Shown here piece by piece: positions 25,466 through 34,250 of a DNA stretch of 64,000 nucleotides. Within the stretch, counting starts at the first letter, position 1; every line of letters starts with the position of its first letter. The DNA is taken from positions 424,254 through 488,253 of the forward strand of contig JAIYAW010000001.1 of assembly GCA_027488835.1 (NCBI GenBank), in the 5' to 3' direction. Below the pieces are notes generated by a model. The model saw nothing but the letters and a program-made list of their open reading frames with translations. It was not told the DNA's origin and did not search any database. A program made the translations under genes and the position numbers. Source of the stretch: Bacteroidota bacterium. GTDB taxonomy: Bacteria; Bacteroidota; Bacteroidia; NS11-12g; UBA955.

Positions 25466-26058
25466 TGAATAAGAAATTTCCGAAAGATCCAGCATTTGCC
25501 GTAGCGCCATCAAAGTTTAATTTGTGGTTGTTCATGTTAGCGAGTTCAATGTTGTTTGCGGCTGTTGTGAGTGCTTTTATTGTGCATCATCCTGATGCTG
25601 AGAAAAAGGATGCTTGGACAGCTTTTGATCTTCCTATTTATTTTCTATATTCAATGTTTGTTGTTGTTGCTAGTTCGGTAACAATTTATTATGCCTTTAA
25701 AATGGCAAAAAAAGATGAAATTTCTGCCAACAAATGGTTGAATGGAATCACTCTTTTACTCGGAATTGTATTCTGTTACTCCCAATACATGGGTTGGAAT
25801 CAGTTAGTCTCATTAGGATTAACATTTGTTAACTCTAGACCTGAAGATATTTCTGCATCTTATGTATATGTAATTACAGCCCTTCACGTAGCTCACGTTT
25901 TGGGTGGAATTGTATTGCTAACAATATGTTGGATTCAGTCGTTAAGATTAAATGTTCACAAAAAGAATCTCACGCTTATGTCAATTACTCACACTTATTG
26001 GCATTTTGTAGGATTATTGTGGATTTTGTTATATTTATTCCTTTATTTCGCAAAGTAA
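25465..26058 (+). CDS. Heme-copper oxidase subunit III-type protein, short form
   Basis: A 197-residue membrane protein with five hydrophobic helices: NLWLFMLASSMLFAAVVSAFIVHH, FLYSMFVVVASSVTIYYAF, WLNGITLLLGIVFCYSQYMGW, SYVYVITALHVAHVLGGIVLLT and THTYWHFVGLLWILLYLFLYF. ALHVAHVLGG and YWHFVGLLWI are the subunit III hallmarks. A second, longer subunit III gene follows 9 nt downstream, so this one may be the assembly-related or auxiliary paralogue. Such tandem pairs are usual in Bacteroidota oxidase operons. Confidence 0.85.
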   Translation: MNKKFPKDPAFAVAPSKFNLWLFMLASSMLFAAVVSAFIVHHPDAEKKDAWTAFDLPIYFLYSMFVVVASSVTIYYAFKMAKKDEISANKWLNGITLLLGIVFCYSQYMGWNQLVSLGLTFVNSRPEDISASYVYVITALHVAHVLGGIVLLTICWIQSLRLNVHKKNLTLMSITHTYWHFVGLLWILLYLFLYFAK

Positions 26059-26067
26059 ATTTACCCA

Positions 26068-26835
26068 ATGTCAAATCATTCAGAAGCAGTTTTTGAGAAA
26101 CAGCCCATGTGGGCGGGAGGCAGATCTCCTTTTAACGTGAGTTATGGAAAATTGATGATGTGGATCTTCCTTTTATCGGATGCATTTACGTTTTCTAGTT
26201 TACTCATTCAGTATGGTGCGCAACGTTTTTCAAACGTTCAAAATGCCGTAACGACCAAATGGCCTGATCCGGCGTCAATTTTTAATCACTTTCCCTTTAT
26301 GCACGGCTTACATTTGCCGTTGCTTTTTGTGAGTGTGATGACATTCATTTTGATTTTAAGTTCAGTGACTATGGTTTTGGCTGTAGAAGCTGGACACAGA
26401 AATAGCAAAAAAGAAGTTGAACGTTATATGATTTACACCATTCTCGGTGGTGTAGCATTTTTAAGCTGCCAGGCTTGGGAATGGGCTACCTTTATTCATG
26501 AAGGTGCGCGTTTAGATGGTAACTTTTTTGGAATTACCAAAGAAGGTTACGCTCACTTAGGAAGTGTTCATTTTGGAAGTCATTTTGAGTGGGATAAAGC
26601 CGTAGATAGAACCAATGGGCCTGTACCATTTGCAGCATTGTTCTTCATTGTAACTGGTTTCCATGGTTTTCACGTATTTAGTGGAGTAGTAATCAACGTT
26701 GTGATGTATATCATGACTGTCAGAGGTACTTTCGAACGTCGTGGTCACTACGAAATGATTGAAAAAGCTGGTTTGTACTGGCATTTTGTAGATTTGGTTT
26801 GGGTATTTGTATTTACCTTTTTCTATTTAATTTAA
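26068..26835 (+). CDS. coxC: Cytochrome c oxidase subunit III
   Basis: A 255-residue membrane protein of the subunit III family. It carries LMMWIFLLSDAFTFSSLL, LPLLFVSVMTFILILSSVTMVLAVEAGHR, YTILGGVAFLSCQAWEW, then FFIVTGFHGFHVFSGVVINVVMYI and KAGLYWHFVDLVWVFVFTFFYL, the last two being the conserved GFHGxHV and YWHFVDxVW motifs. An extra soluble stretch of about 45 residues (FIHEGARLDGNFFGITKEGYAHLGSVHFGSHFEW) precedes the GFHG helix. It belongs to the oxidase core complex in the inner membrane. Confidence 0.93.
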   Translation: MSNHSEAVFEKQPMWAGGRSPFNVSYGKLMMWIFLLSDAFTFSSLLIQYGAQRFSNVQNAVTTKWPDPASIFNHFPFMHGLHLPLLFVSVMTFILILSSVTMVLAVEAGHRNSKKEVERYMIYTILGGVAFLSCQAWEWATFIHEGARLDGNFFGITKEGYAHLGSVHFGSHFEWDKAVDRTNGPVPFAALFFIVTGFHGFHVFSGVVINVVMYIMTVRGTFERRGHYEMIEKAGLYWHFVDLVWVFVFTFFYLI

Positions 26836-26854
26836 CTGTTAAAACACAAGTAAT

Positions 26855-27232
26855 ATGGAATTTCATTCAAAACCAGGCGAATATGATGCGATTAATTATG
26901 TTCCCCATACAGAAAGTCATGGTACCAAAGAACTTTGGAGAACTTTTTGGCTTCTTTTAGGAATTACAATTTTAGATTTTGTGATCTACTTTATAATGGG
27001 TCCTTCAGGAATTAGAAATGTAATTTTTATTTTATTCGGTTTGGTAAAAGCATACTACATCGTAGGTGCGTTTATGCACATGAAAAGTGAAAAAATCAAT
27101 TTGGCGTTATCTATTATAGTGCCCGTTGTATTTGTTTTCGGATTAATTTGGGTAATGCTTTATGAAGGCGGTGCGATTTCTCAATCGCACACTAATCATT
27201 CAACTGAGACTCATACAGAAGTTCATAAATAA
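26855..27232 (+). CDS. Cytochrome c oxidase subunit IV, prokaryotic type
   Basis: A 125-residue protein with three membrane helices (LWRTFWLLLGITILDFVIYFIMG, RNVIFILFGLVKAYYIVGAFMHM, LALSIIVPVVFVFGLIWVMLY) and a His-rich C-terminus. The KAYYIVGAFMHMKSE segment is typical of the COX4 prokaryotic family (CtaF/CyoD-like). Small structural subunit; position after subunit III is standard. Confidence 0.9.
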   Translation: MEFHSKPGEYDAINYVPHTESHGTKELWRTFWLLLGITILDFVIYFIMGPSGIRNVIFILFGLVKAYYIVGAFMHMKSEKINLALSIIVPVVFVFGLIWVMLYEGGAISQSHTNHSTETHTEVHK

Positions 27233-27235
27233 TTA

Positions 27236-27925
27236 ATGAGCGCTTCCAATAATAAAAAATTTAAAGTGGCCGCTACAGCGGCCATTGTTATTTTACCCAT
27301 ATTTGCTGTATTTTTTTGGAGTAAAGCCAAATGGGTGCATAAAGAGTTGCCTATTTTTGGTGATACCATAATGGGCGATAATGGGAAAAAAGAATACCTT
27401 AGCCACACGGTTAGTGATATTGTTTTGTATAATCAGCACGGTAAAAAAATTACCCTAGACGATTTTGATTCAAGTATTCTCGTGGTGAATATTTTCTTTG
27501 CTTCTTGTCCTACAATTTGTCCCTCTTTGAATAAACAGGTTCAATCTGTTGCAGAAGGCTATACCAATGAAAATAATATCAAATTCTTATCAGTAACAAT
27601 TGATCCAGAAAGTGATTCAGTTCCGGTATTGGCAGAATATGCCAAAGCCTACAAAGCGGATCTATTTAAAAGAACTTTTGCTACAGGCAATAAAAAAGAA
27701 ATTTATGATTGGGTTTACAATGATTTAAAATTGGCCACTGAGCAACGAGGGTCGAACTTTATACATGACGATAAGGTTGTTATTATTGATAAACAGCATA
27801 GAATTCGTGCCATTTTGCCAACTGCCGGAGATAACAATACCCAGAAGTTCAAAAATATACAACGCATTAAAGACGATATCGAAAATTTAAAATATGAATA
27901 CAGACAAAAAGAATTGGATAAGTGA
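27236..27925 (+). CDS. SCO1/SenC-family copper chaperone
   Basis: A 229-residue protein with one N-terminal membrane anchor (AATAAIVILPIFAVFFW) and a thioredoxin-fold domain. The copper-binding CxxxC is in FFASCPTICPSLNKQ and the third ligand His in NFIHDDKVVIID. SCO proteins help build the CuA centre of subunit II. The end of the gene overlaps the DUF420 gene by 32 nt. Confidence 0.93.
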   Translation: MSASNNKKFKVAATAAIVILPIFAVFFWSKAKWVHKELPIFGDTIMGDNGKKEYLSHTVSDIVLYNQHGKKITLDDFDSSILVVNIFFASCPTICPSLNKQVQSVAEGYTNENNIKFLSVTIDPESDSVPVLAEYAKAYKADLFKRTFATGNKKEIYDWVYNDLKLATEQRGSNFIHDDKVVIIDKQHRIRAILPTAGDNNTQKFKNIQRIKDDIENLKYEYRQKELDK

Positions 27926-28442
27926 TAAAGGCTTCTTTTGGCTTGTCCTTGGTGTAACTTTGGTTATTCCCGCTGTTGTTATACTCTTGCAAGTAATTCC
28001 TGCTGACTTGCGCCCAACGGCAGATTTTGCAAAACATTTGCCAAAGTTAAATGCCATCATAAATACTTTGGTAAGCATTTGTTTGTTTTTGGGATATCGT
28101 GCTATTCGTTATTCAAAAAATAAAGCTTTGCATCAAAAACTAATGTTTTCGGCATTTTTATTGTCGGCCATGTTTTTAATAAGTTATGTTACCTATCATT
28201 TAACTCTTCCTCCAGTAAAATATTGCAATGAAGGATTTTTGAAATATCTTTATTTCTTTTTATTGGTTACACATATCGTTTTGGCTGCAGTAATTTTGCC
28301 AATGGTATTGTATACAATTTATTACAGCACTTCAGGCCGATTTGAAAGCCACAAGAAAATTGCCCGATGGACTTATCCATTGTGGTTATATGTTTCGGTT
28401 ACCGGAGTAATTGTTTATTTGATGTTAGCACCTTGTATGTAA
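27894..28442 (+). CDS. DUF420 membrane protein
   Basis: A 182-residue protein with five hydrophobic helices. PKLNAIINTLVSICLFLGYRAI, HQKLMFSAFLLSAMFLISYVTYH, LLVTHIVLAAVILPMVLYTIYY and HKKIARWTYPLWLYVSVTGVIVYLML carry the conserved His residues and the W-x-P-x-W of DUF420. The family is always found with cytochrome oxidase genes, and an assembly role is presumed. Its ATG lies 32 nt inside the SCO gene in another frame. Confidence 0.9.
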   Translation: MNTDKKNWISDKGFFWLVLGVTLVIPAVVILLQVIPADLRPTADFAKHLPKLNAIINTLVSICLFLGYRAIRYSKNKALHQKLMFSAFLLSAMFLISYVTYHLTLPPVKYCNEGFLKYLYFFLLVTHIVLAAVILPMVLYTIYYSTSGRFESHKKIARWTYPLWLYVSVTGVIVYLMLAPCM

Positions 28443-28690
28443 TGATGAAAAAAATAGTATTTGTTTTCGCAATGATGATCGTATCAAGTGTTGAACTTGG
28501 TGCACAATGCCCAATGTGTAAGGCTGCCTTAACAAGTAGCCGTGATCACGGAAAGAAAAATGAGCAAAATGTAGGTAACGGAATTAACAAAGGGATATTA
28601 TTTTTACTATCAGCGCCGTATTTCTTGATCGGTACTGCAGGATTTGTATATTACAAAGCCCAGAAGAAAAAGAAATTAGCGCATGGTTAA
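28442..28690 (+). CDS. Small exported CxxC membrane protein of the oxidase operon
   Basis: About 82 residues. I start at the tandem ATGs at 28442/28445 (MMKKIVFVFAMMIVSSVELGAQCPMCKAAL) because the track start at 28367 lies inside DUF420 and adds a non-signal extension. It has a signal peptide ending in GAQ, an immediately following CPMC motif, and one hydrophobic helix (KGILFLLSAPYFLIGTAGFVYYKA) with a basic tail. The CxxC could bind metal or act in thiol chemistry during oxidase maturation; that is inference from motif and context. I do not know a named family. Overlaps both neighbours. Confidence 0.75.
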   Translation: MMKKIVFVFAMMIVSSVELGAQCPMCKAALTSSRDHGKKNEQNVGNGINKGILFLLSAPYFLIGTAGFVYYKAQKKKKLAHG

Positions 28691-29093
28691 GAATAACGAA
28701 AGGGCAGGTATTGCCGCGTTTATTCAATCTAAATGCCCTCGTTGTGGAAAGGGTAAGGTTTTTTCCGGTTCTTTATTTTCTTTGCGTTCATTCTCTGATA
28801 CTCTTGAATACTGTCCAAACTGTAATCTAAGTTATGAACCAGAAACGGGATTCTTTTTTGGTGCCATGTATTTTAGTTATGCATTGATTGTTGGATCGAT
28901 TATTGTTGGTAGTATTGTGATGAATTTTTTAGATTTGTTTGATTATGCAATATATGTAATCCCGGTATTGTTAATACTATTGTTGCCATTGATTTTCAGG
29001 CATAGTAGGTTATTTATGTTGTATGTTGTTTACCCTTTGATGTATGAAGAGAAATTCTACGGCAAGCGCAAAGATTCTGAAGAGAATAAATAA
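28683..29093 (+). CDS. DUF983 zinc-ribbon membrane protein
   Basis: A 136-residue protein starting with a four-cysteine zinc-ribbon-like segment (SKCPRCGKGKVF...LEYCPNCNLSYEPETGFFFGAMYFSYAL), followed by two membrane helices (VGSIIVGSIVMNFL and YAIYVIPVLLILLLPLIF) and a short basic tail. This is the DUF983 pattern; function unknown, often near oxidase genes. Last gene of the operon, overlapping the preceding one by 8 nt and followed by a terminator. Confidence 0.9.
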   Translation: MVKNNERAGIAAFIQSKCPRCGKGKVFSGSLFSLRSFSDTLEYCPNCNLSYEPETGFFFGAMYFSYALIVGSIIVGSIVMNFLDLFDYAIYVIPVLLILLLPLIFRHSRLFMLYVVYPLMYEEKFYGKRKDSEENK

Positions 29094-29119
29094 TTTGATT
29101 GCAAAAATCTGATAAAAGA

Positions 29120-29145
29120 AAAGCCCTTGAAATTTCAAGGGCTTT
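29120..29145. terminator. Bidirectional terminator between the oxidase operon and recA
   Basis: AAAGCCCTTGAAATTTCAAGGGCTTT is a perfect 26-nt palindrome between two convergent units, with T-rich sequence on either side. It can serve both strands. Confidence 0.88.
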
Positions 29146-29167
29146 ACTTTTTAGTTAAAATTATGAA

Positions 29168-30205
29168 TTATGCTTCAGCTTCAGCATCGGGTTCAACCGC
29201 TACAACGGATTCTCCAGCTTTGTTTTTTGCAATAATTTTTGCTTCTAATTCGGCAACCATTTCTGGATTATCTTCTAGAAGTTCTTTCACTGTGTCTCTA
29301 CCTTGACCCAATTTTGTGCCGTCGTAGCTAAACCAGCTACCACTTTTTTGAACAATGTTGGCATCAACTGCAAGGTCAAGAACTTCACCAACGCGGCTAA
29401 TTCCTTTTCCGTACATGATATCAAATTCTACCACTCTAAAAGGAGGTGCTACTTTATTTTTAGCAACTTTTACTTTGGTACGGTTACCAATAATTTGGTC
29501 GCCATCTTTGATTTGTGCATTTCTACGAATATCCAAACGAATAGAAGCATAAAATTTCAACGCATTACCACCCGTTGTGGTTTCTGGATTACCAAACATT
29601 ACACCAATTTTTTCACGCAATTGGTTAATAAAAATGGCAATACAGCCTGTTTTATGAATTGTACCAGTTAGTTTTCTCAATGCTTGGCTCATTAAACGGG
29701 CATGTAAACCCATTTTGCTATCACCCATATCGCCTTCAATTTCCGCTCTTGGTACTAAGGCAGCAACAGAGTCAATCACCAAAACATCAATTGCACCGGA
29801 ACGAATTAAATTATCGGCGATTTCTAATGCTTGTTCTCCATCGTCGGGTTGAGAGATTAATAAATTGGCAGTATCAATGCCTAATTTTTCGGCATAGAAT
29901 TTATCAAATGCATGTTCTGCATCAATAAATGCGCAAATACCGCCTTTTTTTTGTGCTTGTGCTATGGTATGCAACGCGATGGTTGTTTTACCTGAGCTTT
30001 CTGGTCCATAAATTTCAACAATTCTTCCGCGAGGAAATCCACCAACGCCCAACGCAATGTCAAGGCCAAATGATCCTGTTGAAATAACATCTACATTAAT
30101 AGATTTGGTATCATTCATTTTCATAACAATACCTTTTCCATAAGCTTTTTCTAGTCTTTCGATAGTTTGTTGAAGCGCTTTTAGTTTTTCTTTTTGTTCA
30201 CTCAT
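29168..30205 (-). CDS. recA: RecA recombinase
   Basis: A 345-residue RecA, normal length. It carries Walker A (GPESSGKTT, about residue 66-74), Walker B region ([11 protein letters not shown]), the L1/L2 region with [31 protein letters not shown], and the acidic C-terminal tail (VEPDAEAEA). It performs homologous strand exchange and activates SOS. It is divergent from radC with 85 nt between starts; I do not see a recognisable LexA-type palindrome in that gap. Confidence 0.98.
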   Translation of the reverse strand: MSEQKEKLKALQQTIERLEKAYGKGIVMKMNDTKSINVDVISTGSFGLDIALGVGGFPRGRIVEIYGPESSGKTTIALHTIAQAQKKGGICAFIDAEHAFDKFYAEKLGIDTANLLISQPDDGEQALEIADNLIRSGAIDVLVIDSVAALVPRAEIEGDMGDSKMGLHARLMSQALRKLTGTIHKTGCIAIFINQLREKIGVMFGNPETTTGGNALKFYASIRLDIRRNAQIKDGDQIIGNRTKVKVAKNKVAPPFRVVEFDIMYGKGISRVGEVLDLAVDANIVQKSGSWFSYDGTKLGQGRDTVKELLEDNPEMVAELEAKIIAKNKAGESVVAVEPDAEAEA

Positions 30206-30290
30206 AATTGTAATTTTTATAAATTTTAAACGATTAAATGTTCCAGATTATTTTCAAAAATACGATTTTGAAAATATATTTACCAAAGTT

Positions 30291-30992
30291 ATGTTAAAAA
30301 ATTTATCAACACAAGAAATGCCACTGATGAATAAGGTGGGCACAGCAAAAGTGCAAGAAAAGCTACTTTTGCAGGGAAGACGGGCACTTTCGGAGATTGA
30401 ACTGTTAGCATTAATCTTAAATAACAGCGCAAATTGCAAATTATCCGTAGAAACAGCAACTAAAATTCTGAATTATTGCGGAAATAATTTGCAAGAATTG
30501 GCGCGACTATCTGTAGAAGAGTTATTATCTATAGATGGAATGACATTAAAGGGGGCATTGCGGCTATCTGCAGTTTTCGAACTTGCAAATAGGAAACAAG
30601 GAAACCTGTCCCTCAAAATAAAAATTAAAAAATCTATGGACGCCTATGAATTGTTTAGGCCTTATTTTTCAGATTTGGTTCATGAAGAATTTTATATGGC
30701 ATTTTTAAACAGGGCAAATCAAATAATACGGGTAGAATTGTTGAGTAAAGGCGGTATTAATGGAACTGTGGTTGACGTGAGAATAATTATGAATAGGGCG
30801 GTATTACATAAAGCTTCTGCAGTTATAGTTGCACACAATCATCCTTCCGAAAATTTATCGCCCAGTGATCAAGATAAAGCGTTAACAAAAAGATTAAAAG
30901 AAACTTGCAATCTTTTTGAAATGCAATTGATAGACCATGTTATCATGGGAAACCACCGTTATTTTAGTTTTGCCGATGAAGGAATCATTTAG
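30291..30992 (+). CDS. radC: RadC-family JAB-domain protein
   Basis: A 233-residue protein with an N-terminal helix-hairpin-helix region (LLLQGRRALSEIELLALILNN and ELARLSVEELLSIDGMTLKGALRLSAVFEL) and a C-terminal JAB/MPN-type metalloprotease-like domain with VIVAHNHPSENLSPSDQD, the HxH...SxxD zinc motif. The family was named for DNA repair, but a role in repair is not proven. It is transcribed away from recA. Confidence 0.9.
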   Translation: MLKNLSTQEMPLMNKVGTAKVQEKLLLQGRRALSEIELLALILNNSANCKLSVETATKILNYCGNNLQELARLSVEELLSIDGMTLKGALRLSAVFELANRKQGNLSLKIKIKKSMDAYELFRPYFSDLVHEEFYMAFLNRANQIIRVELLSKGGINGTVVDVRIIMNRAVLHKASAVIVAHNHPSENLSPSDQDKALTKRLKETCNLFEMQLIDHVIMGNHRYFSFADEGII

Positions 30993-31024
30993 TTTCACAA
31001 AAATGTGCATTTTAGGTTCAATTC

Positions 31025-31059
31025 TTTGACAATTATTAATTGAGAAAAGTGTAATTTTG
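31025..31059 (+). promoter_or_regulatory. Promoter of gcvP
   Basis: TTTG (31025-31028), 23 nt spacer, TAATTTTG (31052-31059): a good match to the Bacteroidota consensus. The ATG follows 9 nt later at 31069, which rules out the track start at 31057 inside the -7 box. Confidence 0.6.
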
Positions 31060-31068
31060 TTTTTACAT

Positions 31069-33945
31069 ATGAGTAAGTTTGATGCCCGCTACACTATGCC
31101 TTTTGCTGATAGGCATATTGGTACTAGAAAAGAAGATTTAGCCGCAATGTTGTCGGTGATTGGCGTTAACAGTTTAGACGAGTTAATCGATAAAACTGTG
31201 CCATCAAATATCCGTTTAAAACAGCCATTGAACACAGGTGCGCCAATGAGCGAACAAGAGTTCTTGACTGAATTGAAAGGCGTAGCTTCTAAGAATGAAA
31301 TCTTTACCAATTATATTGGTATGGGATATTATAATACGTTAACTCCTTCTGTAGTACTTAGAAACATCATGGAAAATCCAGGTTGGTATACGGCTTACAC
31401 TCCGTATCAGGCTGAGATTGCTCAAGGTCGTTTAGAGGCGTTGTTAAATTTCCAAACCTTAGTGATTGAACTTTCAGGAATGGAGATCGCCAATGGTTCT
31501 TTGCTTGATGAAGCTACCGCTGCAGCGGAAGCAATGAATATGTTTAAAGGATTGTTAGACAGAAAACGCGTTGCCAACAAATATTTTGTTGATCAGCATA
31601 CTTTCCCTCAAACAATTGATGTTTTGTATACCCGTGCACAACCTGTTGGAATTGAAATCGTAATTGGTGATTTCAAAACCTTTACTCCTGATGATTCTTA
31701 CTTCGGAGCAATGGTACAATATCCAAACAATGTAGGAAGCATTGAAGATTATCGCGAATTCACTGCCAAATGTAAAGCGGCAAATGTAAAAACTTGTTTT
31801 GCTTCAGATTTAATGGCGTTGACATTGTTAACCCCTCCAGGTGAATTTGGTGCCGATTGTGTTGTAGGTAATTCTCAACGTTTTGGTGTTCCATTGGGAT
31901 ATGGTGGACCTCACGCTGCTTTCTTTGCTACTAAAGACGATTACAAAAGACAAATACCTGGTCGTATTATCGGTGTTTCTCAAGATCGTTTAGAAAATAG
32001 AGCTTTGCGTATGGCATTGCAAACCCGTGAACAACATATCAAACGTCAAAATGCAACAAGTAATATTTGCACAGCGCAAGTATTGTTAAGCATCATGGCA
32101 AGTATGTATGCCGTTTATCATGGTTCTGAGGGACTAAAAAACATTGCAGGCCGCATTCATGCACAAGCTAGATTATTGTCAGATTCATTGGCGGGATTAG
32201 GTTTCACAAATGAAAATGCAAACTACTTTGATACTTTGTACTTGAAATCATCTGTTTCTGCATCTACGGTAAAAACCATTGCTGAAAAACATAAAATCAA
32301 CTTACGCTATTTTGAAAATGGCAATATTGGTATTTCTGTTGACGAAACTACTACTGAAAGTGCTTTGCAAACTTTGGTAAATATTTTTGCTGAAGCTGCA
32401 AGTAAAACTGCGTCTACTGTAATTGGAAAGGATGCAGTTGTTGCTAACGTTTGGCCTTCTTGGGCGCAACGTACTTCTAATTATATGATGCACCCAGTTT
32501 TCAATAGTTACCACAGTGAACATGAAATGTTGCGTTATATCAAATCATTAGAAGCAAAAGATTTGAGCTTATGCCATAGCATGATTGCTTTGGGTAGCTG
32601 TACAATGAAATTGAATGCAACTACTGAAATGATTCCAGTTACTTGGCCTGAGTTTAATAGCTTGCATCCTTTTACTCCATTGGAACAAACAAAAGGATAT
32701 CAAGAAATTATTGAAAAACTTGACAAGGATCTAAGTGAAATTACTGGATTTGCCAAAATGAGTATGCAACCGAATTCAGGAGCTCAAGGTGAATATGCTG
32801 GCTTGATGGTTATTCGTGAGTACTTTAAAGACAAAGGTGAAGGACATAGAAATATTGCCTTAATTCCTTCTTCTGCGCATGGAACCAATCCTGCAAGTGC
32901 TGTGATGGCGGGAATGACAGTTGTTGTTACCAAATGTGATGACCACGGAAACATTGACGTTGCGGATATCAAAGAAAAAGCAGAATTGTACAAAGACAAT
33001 TTGGCTTGCTTAATGGTAACTTACCCAAGTACACATGGTGTATTTGAAAGTGCAATTATTGAAATTACAAATATCATTCATGAAAATGGAGGACAAGTGT
33101 ATATGGATGGTGCCAATATGAATGCCCAAGTAGGTTTAACGTCTCCGGGTATGATTGGTGCAGACGTTTGTCACTTGAATTTGCATAAAACTTTCTGTAT
33201 TCCTCATGGTGGTGGTGGACCAGGTGTTGGACCAATTGGTGTTGCGGCACATTTGGCTCCTTTCTTGCCAGGACATTCTGTGGTGAATATGGCTGGTGAT
33301 AAAGCCATGCGTGCAGTGAGTGCTGCTCCTTGGGGTAGTGCAAGTATTTTGTTAATTTCCTATGCTTACATCAAAATGATGGGTGGCGAAGGATTGACAG
33401 AAGCTACCAAGCATGCCATTTTAAATGCAAATTATATCAAAGCTAGATTGGAACATGAATATCCAATTTTATATACTGGAGAATCTGGATTTGCAGCGCA
33501 TGAAATGATCTTGGATACACGCAAATTCAAAACTTCAGCACATGTTGAAGCGGAAGATATTGCAAAACGTTTGATGGATTATAATTTCCATGCTCCAACG
33601 TTGAGTTTCCCAGTTGCAGGTACTTTAATGGTTGAACCTACCGAAAGCGAAAGCAAAGAAGAGTTAGATCGTTTTTGTGATGCCATGTTGAGCATTCGCG
33701 AAGAAATTAGAGAAATCGAAAACGGAACCCAAGATGCGGAAGTGAATGTATTGAAAAATGCACCTCATACAGCTACTGAGGTAATTGGCGACAATTGGAG
33801 TTATAACTATAGCCGTGAAAAAGCTGCGTTCCCATTGCCTTATGTAAAAGCAAACAAATTTTGGCCAACTGTTGCCCGTGTAAACAGCACCTATGGCGAC
33901 AGAAATTTGATTTGTGCATGCGTTCCAGTTGAAGCATACGCTTAA
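31069..33945 (+). CDS. gcvP: Glycine dehydrogenase (decarboxylating), P-protein
   Basis: A 958-residue full-length P-protein in which the two halves, separate in some bacteria, are fused. It decarboxylates glycine in the glycine cleavage system using PLP. The PLP lysine lies in [24 protein letters not shown] in the second half. The N-terminal [17 protein letters not shown] and [48 protein letters not shown], and [12 protein letters not shown] are family segments. The start is the ATG at 31069 (MSKFDARY). Other glycine cleavage genes are not in the window. Confidence 0.97.
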   Translation: MSKFDARYTMPFADRHIGTRKEDLAAMLSVIGVNSLDELIDKTVPSNIRLKQPLNTGAPMSEQEFLTELKGVASKNEIFTNYIGMGYYNTLTPSVVLRNIMENPGWYTAYTPYQAEIAQGRLEALLNFQTLVIELSGMEIANGSLLDEATAAAEAMNMFKGLLDRKRVANKYFVDQHTFPQTIDVLYTRAQPVGIEIVIGDFKTFTPDDSYFGAMVQYPNNVGSIEDYREFTAKCKAANVKTCFASDLMALTLLTPPGEFGADCVVGNSQRFGVPLGYGGPHAAFFATKDDYKRQIPGRIIGVSQDRLENRALRMALQTREQHIKRQNATSNICTAQVLLSIMASMYAVYHGSEGLKNIAGRIHAQARLLSDSLAGLGFTNENANYFDTLYLKSSVSASTVKTIAEKHKINLRYFENGNIGISVDETTTESALQTLVNIFAEAASKTASTVIGKDAVVANVWPSWAQRTSNYMMHPVFNSYHSEHEMLRYIKSLEAKDLSLCHSMIALGSCTMKLNATTEMIPVTWPEFNSLHPFTPLEQTKGYQEIIEKLDKDLSEITGFAKMSMQPNSGAQGEYAGLMVIREYFKDKGEGHRNIALIPSSAHGTNPASAVMAGMTVVVTKCDDHGNIDVADIKEKAELYKDNLACLMVTYPSTHGVFESAIIEITNIIHENGGQVYMDGANMNAQVGLTSPGMIGADVCHLNLHKTFCIPHGGGGPGVGPIGVAAHLAPFLPGHSVVNMAGDKAMRAVSAAPWGSASILLISYAYIKMMGGEGLTEATKHAILNANYIKARLEHEYPILYTGESGFAAHEMILDTRKFKTSAHVEAEDIAKRLMDYNFHAPTLSFPVAGTLMVEPTESESKEELDRFCDAMLSIREEIREIENGTQDAEVNVLKNAPHTATEVIGDNWSYNYSREKAAFPLPYVKANKFWPTVARVNSTYGDRNLICACVPVEAYA

Positions 33946-33966
33946 GAATTAATATTTTCATATTTT

Positions 33967-33993
33967 AAAAAGGCGTCAATTGGCGCCTTTTTT
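33967..33993 (+). terminator. Terminator after gcvP
   Basis: AAAAAGGCGTC-AATT-GGCGCCTTTTTT hairpin and T run, 22 nt after the stop. The stem is nearly identical to the terminator at 36408-36435 on the other side of the next gene. Confidence 0.88.
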
Positions 33994-34250
33994 GTTTTGA
34001 GCCATCCTCTGTGTATGAAAGCTAGAAACTATCGAATTTATAGGCATTGTCGTGAAAATTAAAAAAATTGCGTTACACAATTGATATACTTGAATGAAAC
34101 ATAACACTCCAATTTTAATTAAAATTCAAAATGGAATTCAATTTAGTTATTAAATAACGCCAATGTAATTTAATTTATATCACTTGTTTATAATGTATTG
34201 TTATTTTGAATTGTCATATTTTTTTTTCATATTTGATATTAAAATAATTT
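33994..34250. other. AT-rich upstream region of the T9SS cargo gene
   Basis: About 257 nt without an ORF or RNA gene that I can support. Near its end CATATTTG (about 34228-34235) is a one-mismatch -7 element preceded by a TTG, a weak candidate promoter for the following gene. Nothing else is seen. Confidence 0.4.
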
